Positions 8,664 through 18,408 of a stretch of DNA of 64,000 nucleotides are shown here, in pieces. The stretch is from Acidobacteriota bacterium (GTDB lineage Bacteria; Acidobacteriota; Terriglobia; Bryobacterales; Bryobacteraceae): assembly GCA_018268715.1 (NCBI GenBank), contig JAFDVZ010000008.1, positions 600,674 through 664,673 on the forward strand. The letters run 5' to 3'. Under the pieces are notes generated by a model, which searched no databases, was not told where the DNA came from, and saw only the letters and a list, made by a program, of their open reading frames with translations. The first letter of the stretch is position 1, and every line of letters starts with the position of its first letter. The position numbers and the translations under genes are program-made.

Positions 8664-9318
8664 TCTTGCCTCCTCCCATGGTCTTGGCGGCTTCCAAAGC
8701 GGCCTTGCGAATGCCCATGTAGGTGCCGCAGCGGCACAGGTTGCCGCCCAGTCCCTGCTTCACCTGCTCCTCGGTCGGATTGGGATTGTGATCGAGAAAG
8801 TTCTTGGTCGCCACGACGAACCCCGGCGTGCAGTAGCCGCACTGCTGGGCGTCGTTATTCACAAATGCTTGCGAGACCGGGTGAGGCTTGCCGTTGGCCG
8901 ACAGTCCTTCCAGCGTCTGGATCTGCTTGCCCTGGGCGTCGATGGCCAGCACCGTGCACGCGTAGACGGCCTTGCCGTTCATGATGACGGTGCAGGCGCC
9001 GCACGTGCCGCGGTCGCAGACGCGCTTGGCGGCGGTCAGGTCGAGCTTGTTGCGAAGCGTGTCGAGCAGCGTGGCGCGCGGCTCAACGGAGACCTTCATG
9101 GCCTTGCCGTTGATGGTGAGGGTAACCGGGACTTCGCCTGGGCCGCTGACATTCGCGCTTTCGTTAACGGTTTCCGCGGCTTCGGCTTCGTTTTGTAGGA
9201 CGCCGGCGGTCAGCGCTCCGCTGCTGACGCCAACTCCGCGCAGGAAGCCGCGCCGGGAGAACCCCTTACCGGGAGTTTCGCCGGTCGTCGATTGGGTTGG
9301 ATCCTTCAGGTCCTTCAC
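8656..9318 (-). CDS. Tat-exported 2Fe-2S subunit of a xanthine dehydrogenase/aldehyde oxidoreductase
   Basis: A 220-residue protein and first gene of the operon. The start is GTG with AGGAAGG upstream. A Tat signal (SRRGFLRG at 21-28, then a hydrophobic run) is followed by the plant-ferredoxin-like cluster (C101, C106, C109, C121) and the second 2Fe-2S cluster in the helical domain (C160, C163, C195, C197). All eight ligands are present, so the subunit should be functional. Export of the whole complex by Tat is known for PaoABC and is inferred here. The 196 bp upstream, to the next gene, should hold the operon promoter; I saw no clear operator there. Confidence 0.9.
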   Translation of the reverse strand: MKDLKDPTQSTTGETPGKGFSRRGFLRGVGVSSGALTAGVLQNEAEAAETVNESANVSGPGEVPVTLTINGKAMKVSVEPRATLLDTLRNKLDLTAAKRVCDRGTCGACTVIMNGKAVYACTVLAIDAQGKQIQTLEGLSANGKPHPVSQAFVNNDAQQCGYCTPGFVVATKNFLDHNPNPTEEQVKQGLGGNLCRCGTYMGIRKAALEAAKTMGGGKNA

Positions 9319-9514
9319 GAAAGTGACCTTCCTTTCCTAGCGGGTCGTACGGGTTTCCAGAGTGCTTGCGTGTGTAGAGACGAAACGATCTCCCGGTATG
9401 GTAACACATAGGTTTGACGAAGGTTATCGGTTTTCGGGAGCCCCAGGCGAAGGTGGGAAGAACTATCGCAAGATAGGGCCAGACGGCGCGTCCGGCCCCA
9501 CTGAAACACGGTCG

Positions 9515-12214
9515 TCAGTCGAACCGGAGGGCGTCGACCGGATTGGCCATGGCGGCCCGTCTCGCCGGAATGTATGACGCGCAGACGGCCGCCAGCACCA
9601 TCGCCAGAGTGGCCATGGCGATGGTGGCGGGATCCGCCGGCGTGACGCCGAACAGCAGCGATTCCACCAGCCGCCCGAGCGCCTCCACCACCGGCAGCGC
9701 GATGACGGCCCCGGCGCCGATCATCAGCAGCGCATCCCGCAGCACCAGCCAGAGCGCGTCGGATCGGGTCGCGCCCAGCGCCAGCCGGATGCCGATTTCC
9801 GGCGTCCGCTGCGACGCCACAAAGGACATGACCCCGTACAGTCCAACCAGCGACAACAGCAGCGCCAGCCCGCCAAACGCCGTCGACAACGCCGCCAGCA
9901 GCCGCTCGTTGGTCAGCGACCGCGCCACCTGCTCGTCAACGGTTCGGAACGATAGAATCGGCAGCGCCGGATCGGCCTTGCGAACCGCCGCCCGGATCGA
10001 CGAATAGGCCGCTTCCGGAGTCTGCCGGACCCGCAGGTAGAACGTCCCGCCGCCATCGTCGCCTTCAAACATTGGGAACAGCACCATCTCCGCCTTCTCG
10101 CGCATACCGCGATAGCTGAAATTCGTCACCACGCCCACCACTTCCACGTCCGCCACGGCGTCCGGGCCGGACCCTTCGCCGATACGCACGCCGAGCGGAT
10201 TGCGGCCGCGCAGGTAGTGTTGGACAAAGGCCTCGTTCACCAGCGCCGAGCGCCTTCCGCTCTGGCCCGGCGGACGTGAATCGTGGGCGTCGAAATCCCT
10301 TCCGGCGACCACACGGACACCCAGCGTCGCCAGGAATCCCGGGCTGATCGCGTTGACATTGATGTCGTGGTCCGTCGTGGTCCGCTCGTTCGTTTGGATG
10401 GTGAACGGGTCATTCCAGCTTCCGCCGGTCAGCAAGGCAAAGCGCGTGACACCGGTGGATTCGGCAATCCCCGGCGCCTGGAGTTCCTCATAGACGCGGC
10501 GGATCAGCCGTGACGTCTCCATCGGGTTGTAGCCATTGCGGACCGGATCGAGCGTGAAGGAGATCAGGCGCGTCGTCTCAAAGCCCGGACCGCGCGCCAG
10601 CAGGCCCGTGAGCGTGCGGACGAACAGCGCCGCCGCGATCACCAGGATCAGGGAAAAGGCGATCTGAAGCGTGACGATCGCCTTCCGCAGCCGGACCCCG
10701 CCCGAAAACCCGGCCCCGCGCTGGCTGAGGACCGAAAGCACGCCCCGTCCCGCCCGGATGGCCGGAACAACGCCGCTCATCAGCCCTGCGGCCACGCTCG
10801 CCAGCAGGGCGAACGCCAGCATTCGCGAGTCGACGGTGGATTGAAGGGCGTTCGGCGCGACATCGCCCGGCAGGAAGGCGATCAGCGCACGGACAGCGAG
10901 TGGCGCGGCCGCAACCCCTAGCGCCCCACCGGCTACGGCGAGCAGGACGCTGTCGGCGATCAACTGGCGGCCGATCCGCCCACGCGAGGCGCCCAGCGCC
11001 AACCGCGTGACGATCTCGCGGCCTCGCGCCGCTCCCCGGGCAAGAAACAGCCCCGCCACATTCAGGCACGCCAGCGCCAGAAGAACGCCGGTAGCCGCAA
11101 ACAGGACCCAAAGCGGTTGCGCCATGCGGCGTCGCAGGCTGGAATGGCCTTGCGGCGCGGGCGTCAGCTCCAGCGTGGATGCAAGGAACCGCTGGCGGCG
11201 CTCGGCGGTGATCGCCGGGAATCCGGCGCGCCGCAGATCTTCCTGGAGCATGGCCTTGAACCACGGCTGCAAGCCAGTCCGCGCTTCGATGAGCGAAACG
11301 CCGGGCTGGAGCCTCGCCAGCACCTGCATCCAACGTTTGCGGCGGTCGAGTTGCTCCTCGAAACGGGGAATTGCGGCCGCCGACATCGAGGCGGGGATCC
11401 ATAGCGACGGAACCGCGCCCACGTCGATGCCCCGGAACTCCGGCGCGGCCACGCCCACCACCGTCATCGGATGCTGATTGATCAGGAGCTTACGCCCCAG
11501 GACATCGGCGGAGCCCCCCAGTTGCGTCTTCCAGAAATCGTAGGAGAGCACGACGACGGGGCTCGATCCGGGCGCACGGTCGTCTTCCTCGCCGAGCACC
11601 CTTCCGAGCGCCGGTCCCACGCCGAGCACCGCGAAATACGACCCGGACACGATCTCGGCGGCCGCCGGGACCTGCTCGCCCCCCACAGACAGGTTGATGC
11701 GAGCCTCCGCGCGGCAGAAGACGCCCTCGAAAAAGCGCCCTTGCTGCTGGAGGTCGCGGCAGATCGGGTACGACATCAGATTCCAACTGCCGAATCCGCT
11801 CGCCACCTGGTCGCCGTTCCAGTCGACCAGAACCAACCGCTGCGGATCGCGCACCGGCAGCGCGTGCAGCACCACCTGGTCCACCAGCGAGTAGATGGCG
11901 GTGGCGGCGCCGATTCCCAGCGCGAGTGACAGCACCACTGTGGTGGTGAAGGCGGGGTTCCGCCGGAACGTGCGGGCGGAAAAGCGCAGGTCGTAGAAGA
12001 AGTCCCGCAGCCAGCGGGTCAGCCAGACGTCGCGCACCTCCTCGCGGACCTGCGTTAGACCGCCGAGTTCGAGCGTCGCCTGCCGGCGCGCCTCGGCCGC
12101 GGATGCGCCAGCGTCGACGAGATCCTGAACCCGGCGCTCGACGTGGTAGCTCAACTCGCGGTCCAGGTCATTTTCGAGCCTGGCCAGCCGGAACCAGTTC
12201 AACCACTTTTTCAT
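9515..12214 (-). CDS. ADOP-family ABC permease (MacB/FtsX-like)
   Basis: An 899-residue inner-membrane permease of the acidobacterial duplicated-permease type. An N-terminal cytoplasmic helical segment (ENDLDRELSYHVERRVQDL) is typical of this family. Two MacB periplasmic-core plus FtsX units follow, with membrane helices near residues 80-105, in three helices in the middle, and in the last 130 residues. No ATPase gene is adjacent. The start at 12214 is set by an ATGA overlap with the PadR gene stop. Family members probably export peptides, drugs or lipoprotein-like cargo; the cargo here is unknown. Confidence 0.88.
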   Translation of the reverse strand: MKKWLNWFRLARLENDLDRELSYHVERRVQDLVDAGASAAEARRQATLELGGLTQVREEVRDVWLTRWLRDFFYDLRFSARTFRRNPAFTTTVVLSLALGIGAATAIYSLVDQVVLHALPVRDPQRLVLVDWNGDQVASGFGSWNLMSYPICRDLQQQGRFFEGVFCRAEARINLSVGGEQVPAAAEIVSGSYFAVLGVGPALGRVLGEEDDRAPGSSPVVVLSYDFWKTQLGGSADVLGRKLLINQHPMTVVGVAAPEFRGIDVGAVPSLWIPASMSAAAIPRFEEQLDRRKRWMQVLARLQPGVSLIEARTGLQPWFKAMLQEDLRRAGFPAITAERRQRFLASTLELTPAPQGHSSLRRRMAQPLWVLFAATGVLLALACLNVAGLFLARGAARGREIVTRLALGASRGRIGRQLIADSVLLAVAGGALGVAAAPLAVRALIAFLPGDVAPNALQSTVDSRMLAFALLASVAAGLMSGVVPAIRAGRGVLSVLSQRGAGFSGGVRLRKAIVTLQIAFSLILVIAAALFVRTLTGLLARGPGFETTRLISFTLDPVRNGYNPMETSRLIRRVYEELQAPGIAESTGVTRFALLTGGSWNDPFTIQTNERTTTDHDINVNAISPGFLATLGVRVVAGRDFDAHDSRPPGQSGRRSALVNEAFVQHYLRGRNPLGVRIGEGSGPDAVADVEVVGVVTNFSYRGMREKAEMVLFPMFEGDDGGGTFYLRVRQTPEAAYSSIRAAVRKADPALPILSFRTVDEQVARSLTNERLLAALSTAFGGLALLLSLVGLYGVMSFVASQRTPEIGIRLALGATRSDALWLVLRDALLMIGAGAVIALPVVEALGRLVESLLFGVTPADPATIAMATLAMVLAAVCASYIPARRAAMANPVDALRFD

Positions 12215-12558
12215 GCCTGGCTCCCCTCGTCGAAGATGAGCTGCACCGCGCCGGCTAATCGCCGCCAACTGTCCTTTTCAGCGGCCAACTGCTCCCGTCC
12301 GGAACTGGTCAACGAATAGAACTTAGCCTCGCGCCCGGTTTCCGACTGCTTCCATTCAGCCGCCAGCCAGCCCCTCTGCTCCAGTCGGTGCAAGGCCGGA
12401 TACAGCGAGCCCTGATTGATCTGCACCACCGACCGCGAGATCTGCTCCAGCCGTTGCGCAATGCCGTAGCCATGCGCGGGTTCGAGCGACAAAATCTGGA
12501 GAATCAGCATGTCAAGCGTGCCCTGAGGAATGGGAAATCGGGGAGACGGCACAAACAC
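12211..12558 (-). CDS. PadR-family transcriptional regulator coupled to the ADOP permease
   Basis: A 115-residue winged-helix regulator. It begins with the PadR hallmark GTLDMLILQILSL and continues with HGYGIAQRLEQIS, then the wing NQGSLYPALHRLEQRGWL, and a short C-terminal dimer helix. PadR proteins usually repress their neighbour until an effector binds. The stop codon overlaps the permease start (ATGA), so both should be made from one transcript. This PadR-ADOP pairing is very common in acidobacteria. Its own promoter should lie in the 210 bp before the ANTAR gene, where no clear palindrome was found. Confidence 0.9.
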   Translation of the reverse strand: MFVPSPRFPIPQGTLDMLILQILSLEPAHGYGIAQRLEQISRSVVQINQGSLYPALHRLEQRGWLAAEWKQSETGREAKFYSLTSSGREQLAAEKDSWRRLAGAVQLIFDEGSQA

Positions 12559-12768
12559 CTCAACCTTCTACCCATCACGTTACCGCACAATAGGTCGAAG
12601 GTCAAGGTATTAAGTTAGGGTTGACAATCCGAAGTAATTACCGTATTGTCCATAGACATAGGGTAGATTTGATGTTCACGACTTCGCTCCATTGCTGTTG
12701 TTGTTTCTAAACTCCCGCAACCCTTCTCTCGCAGCCGTTTTCGGACCCGAACAAATTGGAGAACAGCA

Positions 12769-13341
12769 GTGCAGGAGTCTTCCTTTATCCTCGCCGTCAG
12801 CGCGACGGCTTCCCATTCACTCGACACTCGCCGGGCTATTGACCAGATCGCCGAACTGGCCGCCGCGATTCCCGGCGTCGCCAGCGTAGAGTTCGCCGGA
12901 CTCGACGTCGAGGCGGGCAACCCGGCCTCGGAGGGAGTCGCCACCGCTTCCGCCGATATCCGGGCGCGCGGGCGAAAATTCGGCGAAGTCCGCATCCGTT
13001 TTGACCTTCGGCGCACCCCGCTCAAACAACCCGTCCAACTGGCCCGCTTCATCGGCCAACAGGTGGCACTGCTGGCCGCGCGGGCCGAGGACGAGGCCTT
13101 CTACGCCCAACGCCGCCGCGAAATCGCGCAATATCGCGACGAATTGCAGCGCCGGAAGGTAGTCCAGCGGGCGCGCGGGATCCTGGCCCGCGACCACGGC
13201 GTCAGCCAGTCCCACGCCGAAGTGATGTTGAAGGTCCACAGCCAGCGGACCGGCCGGCCGCTGCGGCACATCGCGGAAGCGATCGTCACAGCGTCCCGGC
13301 TGGCCGTCGCGCCGCTCCCCCAGTTGCGCAGGAGTGCATAA
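12769..13341 (+). CDS. ANTAR-domain RNA-binding antiterminator-like protein
   Basis: A 190-residue protein with a GTG start and GGAG seven bases upstream. Residues 1-105 form an alpha/beta sensor-like region, perhaps a reduced GAF domain. A coiled linker follows (about 105-125). The ANTAR three-helix domain lies at about 123-178 (RRKVVQRARGILARDHGVS, then AEVMLKVHSQRTGRPLRHIAEAI). ANTAR domains bind paired hairpins in leader RNA and prevent termination. No phosphoacceptor receiver domain is present, so the signal must come another way. No target leader could be assigned nearby. Confidence 0.82.
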   Translation: MQESSFILAVSATASHSLDTRRAIDQIAELAAAIPGVASVEFAGLDVEAGNPASEGVATASADIRARGRKFGEVRIRFDLRRTPLKQPVQLARFIGQQVALLAARAEDEAFYAQRRREIAQYRDELQRRKVVQRARGILARDHGVSQSHAEVMLKVHSQRTGRPLRHIAEAIVTASRLAVAPLPQLRRSA

Positions 13342-13455
13342 AATCATGCCAAAAATGCACAGAAAACGCGTCGAAACGCTCACTAGAAAGCGCTTTTTGA
13401 TCACTTTTGCAGGCCTTTCGCAGACCGTCTGGCCCGGGACTTCCGCTACTCGCAG

Positions 13456-13644
13456 TTGGCCGAAATCCACTATGGCGTGGCGTTGACGAGCGAGGAGGTG
13501 GGGCGCGCGCGCCTGCCGGAGATCCGCCGGAAGGAGACGCTCGCCGCGGGACGCATTTTAGGCGTGCGAAAACACTACTTTTGGGGTCAAAAAGACGCCA
13601 GATTTGCGCTAGATTCGACAGAAGCGGCGCACATTTGGGACACC
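13456..13644 (+). pseudogene. Fragment of a PIG-L/LmbE-type deacetylase
   Basis: About 63 residues resemble the middle of PIG-L family N-acetylglucosaminyl deacetylases: IRRKETLAAGRILGVRKHYF followed by WGQKDARF. The zinc-binding N-terminal motif and the C-terminal half are missing, and the reading frame runs into unrelated sequence on both sides. The remainder of 13342-13904 shows no other gene; a ribosome site AGGAG precedes the receptor gene at 13905. Confidence 0.45.
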
Positions 13645-13904
13645 CGCGCCGTCTCGCATTTCCGGATGCTTGCGGCCGGAAAATCGCGCATCGAACCGCT
13701 GTTTGCACGCCTGAAAGCCGCTCCTGCCTGCGCCTGTAGCTAGGCGCGGGCGGTTCCACGTGTGAGAATCGCCCGTCGCCTGCCGACAGACACAACTCCG
13801 CCTTCCGGCCAGCCCGGGTGAACCGCGCGCATCAGCGCTTCGTACGTTCGTTCTCCTCCGGCGCCTGTCCGGCCAATGTCCTCTATCCATTCAGGAGAAA
13901 ACCA

Positions 13905-16900
13905 ATGCAGGCAAGCAGAATACTGCTTATTCACTTCACCCTGGCCGCCGCCGCGATTGCACAGGTGGACACAGGCAGCGTCAGCGGAGCCGTTCGGGAC
14001 CCCAGCGGCGCGGTGATCGAGGCCGCCGCCGTCCGCATTATCCATACCAGAACCGCGACGGCCTTCAGCACCCTCACCTCACAGAACGGATTCTACTCGG
14101 CGCCGGGATTGCGGCCGGGAGAATACCAGGTGTCGGCGAGCGCGCCCGGCTTTCAGACCGAGATCAAGCGCGGAATCGTGCTGCGGGTACAGGACCGGCT
14201 GGCCATCGATTTCGCGTTGCAGCCCAGCCAGGTGACGTCCGAAGTCACCGTACAGGCCGAAGCGCCCGTGCTCGAATCGCAAACGTCCTCGCTTGGGCAT
14301 GTGGTGGAAGGCCGAACCATCCAGGACCTCCCGCTGAACGGCCGCAACTTCACGCAACTGGCCGTGCTGGGCGCGGGCACGTCGCCATCCCGGCGCGGGC
14401 CGGAGCGCGACACGTTCGTCTCCAACGGCGCCCGGCCCATCCAGAACAGCTACCTGCTCGACGGCGTCGAGAACAAGAACAAGATCGTCGGTTTCGACAG
14501 TTCATCGGCGCAGGTGATCCAGCCCGTGATCGACGGGATCCAGGAGTTCAAGGTCCAGACGAACACTTTCTCGGCCGAGTTCGGGCAGTCGGCCGGCGCG
14601 GTGGTGAACGTCACGCTGAAATCGGGCACGAACAACCTGCACGGCAGCGCCTTCGAGTTCCTGCGGAACTCGGCGCTCGACGCGAAACCGTACTTTCAGC
14701 CGACGGCCGTGCGTCCGCAGTTCATCCAGAACATGTTCGGCGCGACGCTGGGCGGGCCGATCCGCAAGGACCGCACGTTCGCCTTCTTCAGTTGGCAGAG
14801 CCAGCGCGAGGTGAACGCCGCCCCACAGATCGCCACCGTGCCGACGGCGGCGCAACGATCGGGCCAGTTCTCGACGGTCATCTACGACCCCGCCACCACG
14901 CGCGCCGCGTCCAACGGTTCGGGCTACCTGCGCGATCCGTTCCCCGGCGCCGTTGTGCCGCTGGGACGCTGGGACCCTGTCGCCGTGAAGCTCGCGCAAC
15001 TGTACCCGGCTCCCACCTCCCCGGCCGCCGCCTCCAACTTCTTCTCCAACCAGCGCCAACGGATCTCCAACAATCAGTTCAACGGACGCCTGGATCACCG
15101 CATTGGCGACCGCGACAGCGCGTTCGTCCGCATCTCATCCACGGCGAACACGAACACTCTTCCGGCTACGCTGCCGCCACCGGCCAACAACCCGAGCGTC
15201 GCCGAGCCGATCGGGAAATCGTACGCGGCCAGCGAGTCGCACACGTTCACGCCCGCGCTGATCAACGAATTCCGCTTCGGCTATCTCTACACCCAACTCA
15301 CACAGTCCATCGACTCGCCGCGGCTGTTCGAACAGTACGGCATTCAGGGCGCTCCGAACGTAGCCAGCGTGGTGGGACTGCCGACCTTCGCCGTCTCTGG
15401 CCTGACCACGGTCGGGTCCACCGGACCGGGCAGCCTGCCGACTCCGGCGACCGGATCGGGCAACTTCCCGATCGACAAGCAGGGGCGCGTGCTCCAGTTC
15501 GCCGACAATCTGGCCTGGGTGAAGGGGCGGCACACGCTGAAGTTCGGCTCGGATTTCCAGGTGGTGACCCTGTACGCCAACTCGACGCTACAGGCGCGCC
15601 CGTCGTTCAGCTTCAGTGGCGTCTACACGCAGAACCCGCAGAGCCGCGCGGGCACGGGCGCGGCCTTTGCGGACTTCCTGCTGGGCGACACGAGCAGCGC
15701 CACGGTTTCCACGCGGTCGATCAGCGAAAGCCGGCAGAAGGTGGTGCAGGGCTACGTCCAGGACGACTGGGCCGTCACGCCCCGGCTGACCATCAACGCC
15801 GGGCTACGCTACGAGCTCGCGATGCCCTTCTACGAAACGAACGACAAGTATTCGGACCTGATCCTGGACGCCGGACCGCTGTATGGGAAGCTTGTCGACG
15901 CATCGCAGGCGGGCGCGAACGGATACCGGCGCTCCTTCACCGACCCGGACTGGAACAACTTCGCCCCGCGCGTTGGCCTGGCGTATAGGGCCGCCAGCCG
16001 CACCGTGGTCCGCAGCGCATTCGGCGTCTTCTATGGGCGCGATGAAAACATCCCCGTGGCGCGCCGGCCCACCAACAATCCGCCTTACTTCATCCAGAAG
16101 ACCTACACGGCCGATCAAGTTACGCCGTTGATCGTGCTCGAAACCGGCTTCCCCGCCGACGCGTTGTCCACCGCCAATATCGTGAATCCCGACGTCAATT
16201 CGTACCTCAAAAACACGCCGCTGCCGTACGTGCTGCAGTGGAACCTGAACGTCCAGCACGAAGTGGGCCGCGGCTTTGTGGCGCAGGCCGGCTATGTCGG
16301 TTCCGGCGCGAGAAAGCTGTATTCACCGCTGAACCTGAACCTGCCGTCGCCGGGCCCCGGCGCCATCAATCCCCGCCGCCCGATCCAGGGATTCAGCGCC
16401 ATCTATACGCTCGCGCCGTGGGTGAATTCGAGTTACCAGGCGCTGCTGGCTCAGCTTGAACGGAGATATTCGAACGGGGCATCGTTCCTTGCCGCCTACA
16501 CCTATGGACATTCGATCGACAGCGCGGCGGCCAACGCCGACTCCGACGTCGCCCCGCAGAATCCTCGCAATCTGACGGCGAACCGGGGTAACTCGAACTT
16601 CGACGTCCGTCAGCGGATCGTCTTCAGTTACTCCTATGAGTTACCTTTCGGCCCCGGCAAAGCGTTCCACGACTTACCCCGAGCCGCGGGATTGATCCTG
16701 GCCGGATGGCAGCTTTCGGGCATCACGACCCTGCAAACGGGCCTGCCGTTCACGCCTGTACTCAGCTTCGATCCCAGCAACACGGCCACCACGGCGTTGC
16801 CCAACCGCCTGGCCGATGGCGCCTTGTCCAGCAGCCTGCGCTCTCCCAGCCGCTGGTTCGACACAACCGCCTTCGCCGCGCCGAGCGGCTACGCCTACGG

Positions 16901-17141
16901 CAACTCCGGCCGCAATATCCTTCGCGGACCCAGCCAGACCAACACTGACGTCAGCCTCTCCCGGAGCATCCGGCTGCGGGAACAACTCGGACTGCAGCTA
17001 CGCGCCGAAGCCTTCAACCTGTTCAATACGCCTCAGTTCGGACTGCCGGGGGCGACCATCGGCGCGGCCAACGCGGGCGTCATCTCAACCGTCGCGACTC
17101 CGGAGCGCCAGTTACAGTTCGCCGCCCGGTTTTCGTTCTGA
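13905..17141 (+). CDS. Oar-like TonB-dependent receptor with carboxypeptidase regulatory domain
   Basis: A 1078-residue outer-membrane protein. The start at 13905 follows AGGAG by 7 bp and begins a clean signal peptide ending around AIAQ. Residues about 25-105 are a carboxypeptidase-regulatory-like beta-sandwich (GSVSGAVRDPSGAVI). A plug-like region follows (LPLNGRNFTQLAVLGAG, then SYLLDGVENKNK), then a long beta-barrel ending in the terminal phenylalanine (FAARFSF). Such proteins are abundant in acidobacteria and are thought to import large glycans or peptides. A broken sulfatase-like gene follows 24 bp downstream, which suggests that a sulfated or phosphorylated substrate was once handled here. 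Confidence 0.9.
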   Translation: MQASRILLIHFTLAAAAIAQVDTGSVSGAVRDPSGAVIEAAAVRIIHTRTATAFSTLTSQNGFYSAPGLRPGEYQVSASAPGFQTEIKRGIVLRVQDRLAIDFALQPSQVTSEVTVQAEAPVLESQTSSLGHVVEGRTIQDLPLNGRNFTQLAVLGAGTSPSRRGPERDTFVSNGARPIQNSYLLDGVENKNKIVGFDSSSAQVIQPVIDGIQEFKVQTNTFSAEFGQSAGAVVNVTLKSGTNNLHGSAFEFLRNSALDAKPYFQPTAVRPQFIQNMFGATLGGPIRKDRTFAFFSWQSQREVNAAPQIATVPTAAQRSGQFSTVIYDPATTRAASNGSGYLRDPFPGAVVPLGRWDPVAVKLAQLYPAPTSPAAASNFFSNQRQRISNNQFNGRLDHRIGDRDSAFVRISSTANTNTLPATLPPPANNPSVAEPIGKSYAASESHTFTPALINEFRFGYLYTQLTQSIDSPRLFEQYGIQGAPNVASVVGLPTFAVSGLTTVGSTGPGSLPTPATGSGNFPIDKQGRVLQFADNLAWVKGRHTLKFGSDFQVVTLYANSTLQARPSFSFSGVYTQNPQSRAGTGAAFADFLLGDTSSATVSTRSISESRQKVVQGYVQDDWAVTPRLTINAGLRYELAMPFYETNDKYSDLILDAGPLYGKLVDASQAGANGYRRSFTDPDWNNFAPRVGLAYRAASRTVVRSAFGVFYGRDENIPVARRPTNNPPYFIQKTYTADQVTPLIVLETGFPADALSTANIVNPDVNSYLKNTPLPYVLQWNLNVQHEVGRGFVAQAGYVGSGARKLYSPLNLNLPSPGPGAINPRRPIQGFSAIYTLAPWVNSSYQALLAQLERRYSNGASFLAAYTYGHSIDSAAANADSDVAPQNPRNLTANRGNSNFDVRQRIVFSYSYELPFGPGKAFHDLPRAAGLILAGWQLSGITTLQTGLPFTPVLSFDPSNTATTALPNRLADGALSSSLRSPSRWFDTTAFAAPSGYAYGNSGRNILRGPSQTNTDVSLSRSIRLREQLGLQLRAEAFNLFNTPQFGLPGATIGAANAGVISTVATPERQLQFAARFSF

Positions 17142-17165
17142 CACAGCCAGTATAGGAGATCACTC

Positions 17166-18308
17166 ATGAGTAACTCATTCCGTAGAGACATCCTGAAGGG
17201 CGCGCTGGCCGGAGCCGGAGCGCTAACCGCGGCGGGCGCGCCGCCGGCCGCCGCACAGACTGGCGCGGGCGGATCCCACAGGGAACAGCCGCACCGCCAG
17301 CAAGGCAACAACCGGAACGTTATCCTGCTGGTGTCCGACACCTTCCGCGCCGATAACCTGGCGGCGCAGCGAGTGGATCGAGACGCCCAACCTCAACCAG
17401 TTCGCCGAGCAATCCGTCCTCTTTGAGGACGCTTACCCGGAGGGCCTGCCAACCATGCCGGTGCGCCGGACGCTTTGGACCGGACGGCGCATTGTGCCCA
17501 CGCACTACTACCGGCAGCCCGAACCCGTCCGGCTTCCAGGCTGGCATCGCCTGTACAACGAAGATGTCACGCTGGGCGAAACCCTGACTCAGGCGGGTTA
17601 CTCAATCGCCCTGATCGCCGACCTGCCGCACCTGCAACGTCCGGGCCATAACTTCCACAAGGGTTACGGCTACTATGAGTTGATTCGCGGTCAGGAGATC
17701 GACTACTACGCCCAGGCGCCGCGAAAGCAGCCGGACTTCGCGGACCTCTATCCAGCCGATTTTCTGGAGAAAGTGGACGGCGGCGTGCCGGCCGACGGCC
17801 TGGAGCGGCTGCGCGCCAACTACGCCGGAGAAGCCTCCAACGTGGATTACTGGTTCGGGAAGATCCTCGACAAGGTGGCGGAGCTCGGACTGAATGAGAA
17901 CACAGTGGTGGTGTTTCTGTCCGATCACGGAGCTTTGCACGGAGAACAAGGACAGTTCGTCAAAGGCCCCGAGCGCTGAGGACGCAGGTGACTCATGTCC
18001 CGCTGCTGGTGCGGACGCCGGATGGCGAGCATCGGGGCAAACGCGTCCCTGGTTTCGTCCAGATCACCGATCTTGCGCCCACGATCCTGGGCCGGCTGAA
18101 CCTGAAGCCGCCGTCGCGCGTGACGGGCGAGGACCTCTGGCCGTACGTCGCAGGAGAGCTATATGATGTCCGCAAAGATCCGAAAGAGTTAAAGACGGTG
18201 GCCGCGAGTCATCCAGCGGTTGTCAAGGAGCTACAGGCGAAGCTCGAACAGTACATCGCCTCGGGCTGGAGCATCACCAACGGCAGCTTCAACGAAGCCG
18301 CCGGCTAA
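17166..18308 (+). pseudogene. Broken sulfatase-like (alkaline phosphatase superfamily) gene
   Basis: The gene starts well (TAGGAGA site, a Tat-like signal, then NVILLVSDTFRADNL) but is broken. The frame changes near 17360: the true continuation SEWIETPNLNQFAEQ lies one frame over. It changes again near 17976, where a single missing base turns an Arg-Leu pair into a stop. After LWPYVAGE it jumps directly to LYDVRKDPKEL, so about 50-70 residues usually found between are deleted. The place of the formylglycine signature reads TMPVR, with Thr instead of Cys or Ser, so even the intact ancestor was probably not a true sulfatase. The metal-site motif SDHGALHGEQGQ is still present. Confidence 0.85.
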
Positions 18309-18315
18309 ATCATCC

Positions 18316-18366
18316 CCCCCTGCCGGGGTTCACGTAAAGAAGAGTTAAGCTTCCCCTAGCAGGGGG
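18316..18366 (+). terminator. Inverted repeat after the broken sulfatase-like gene
   Basis: CCCCCTGC at 18316-18323 pairs with GCAGGGGG at 18359-18366, with a 35-nt loop. It lies between the pseudogene and the CotH-like gene. There is no T run, so the role as terminator is weakly supported. Confidence 0.3.
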
Positions 18367-18408
18367 TCATTCCGAGCGGATCGGCGGTCATAATCGAAGT
18401 GTTACAAC

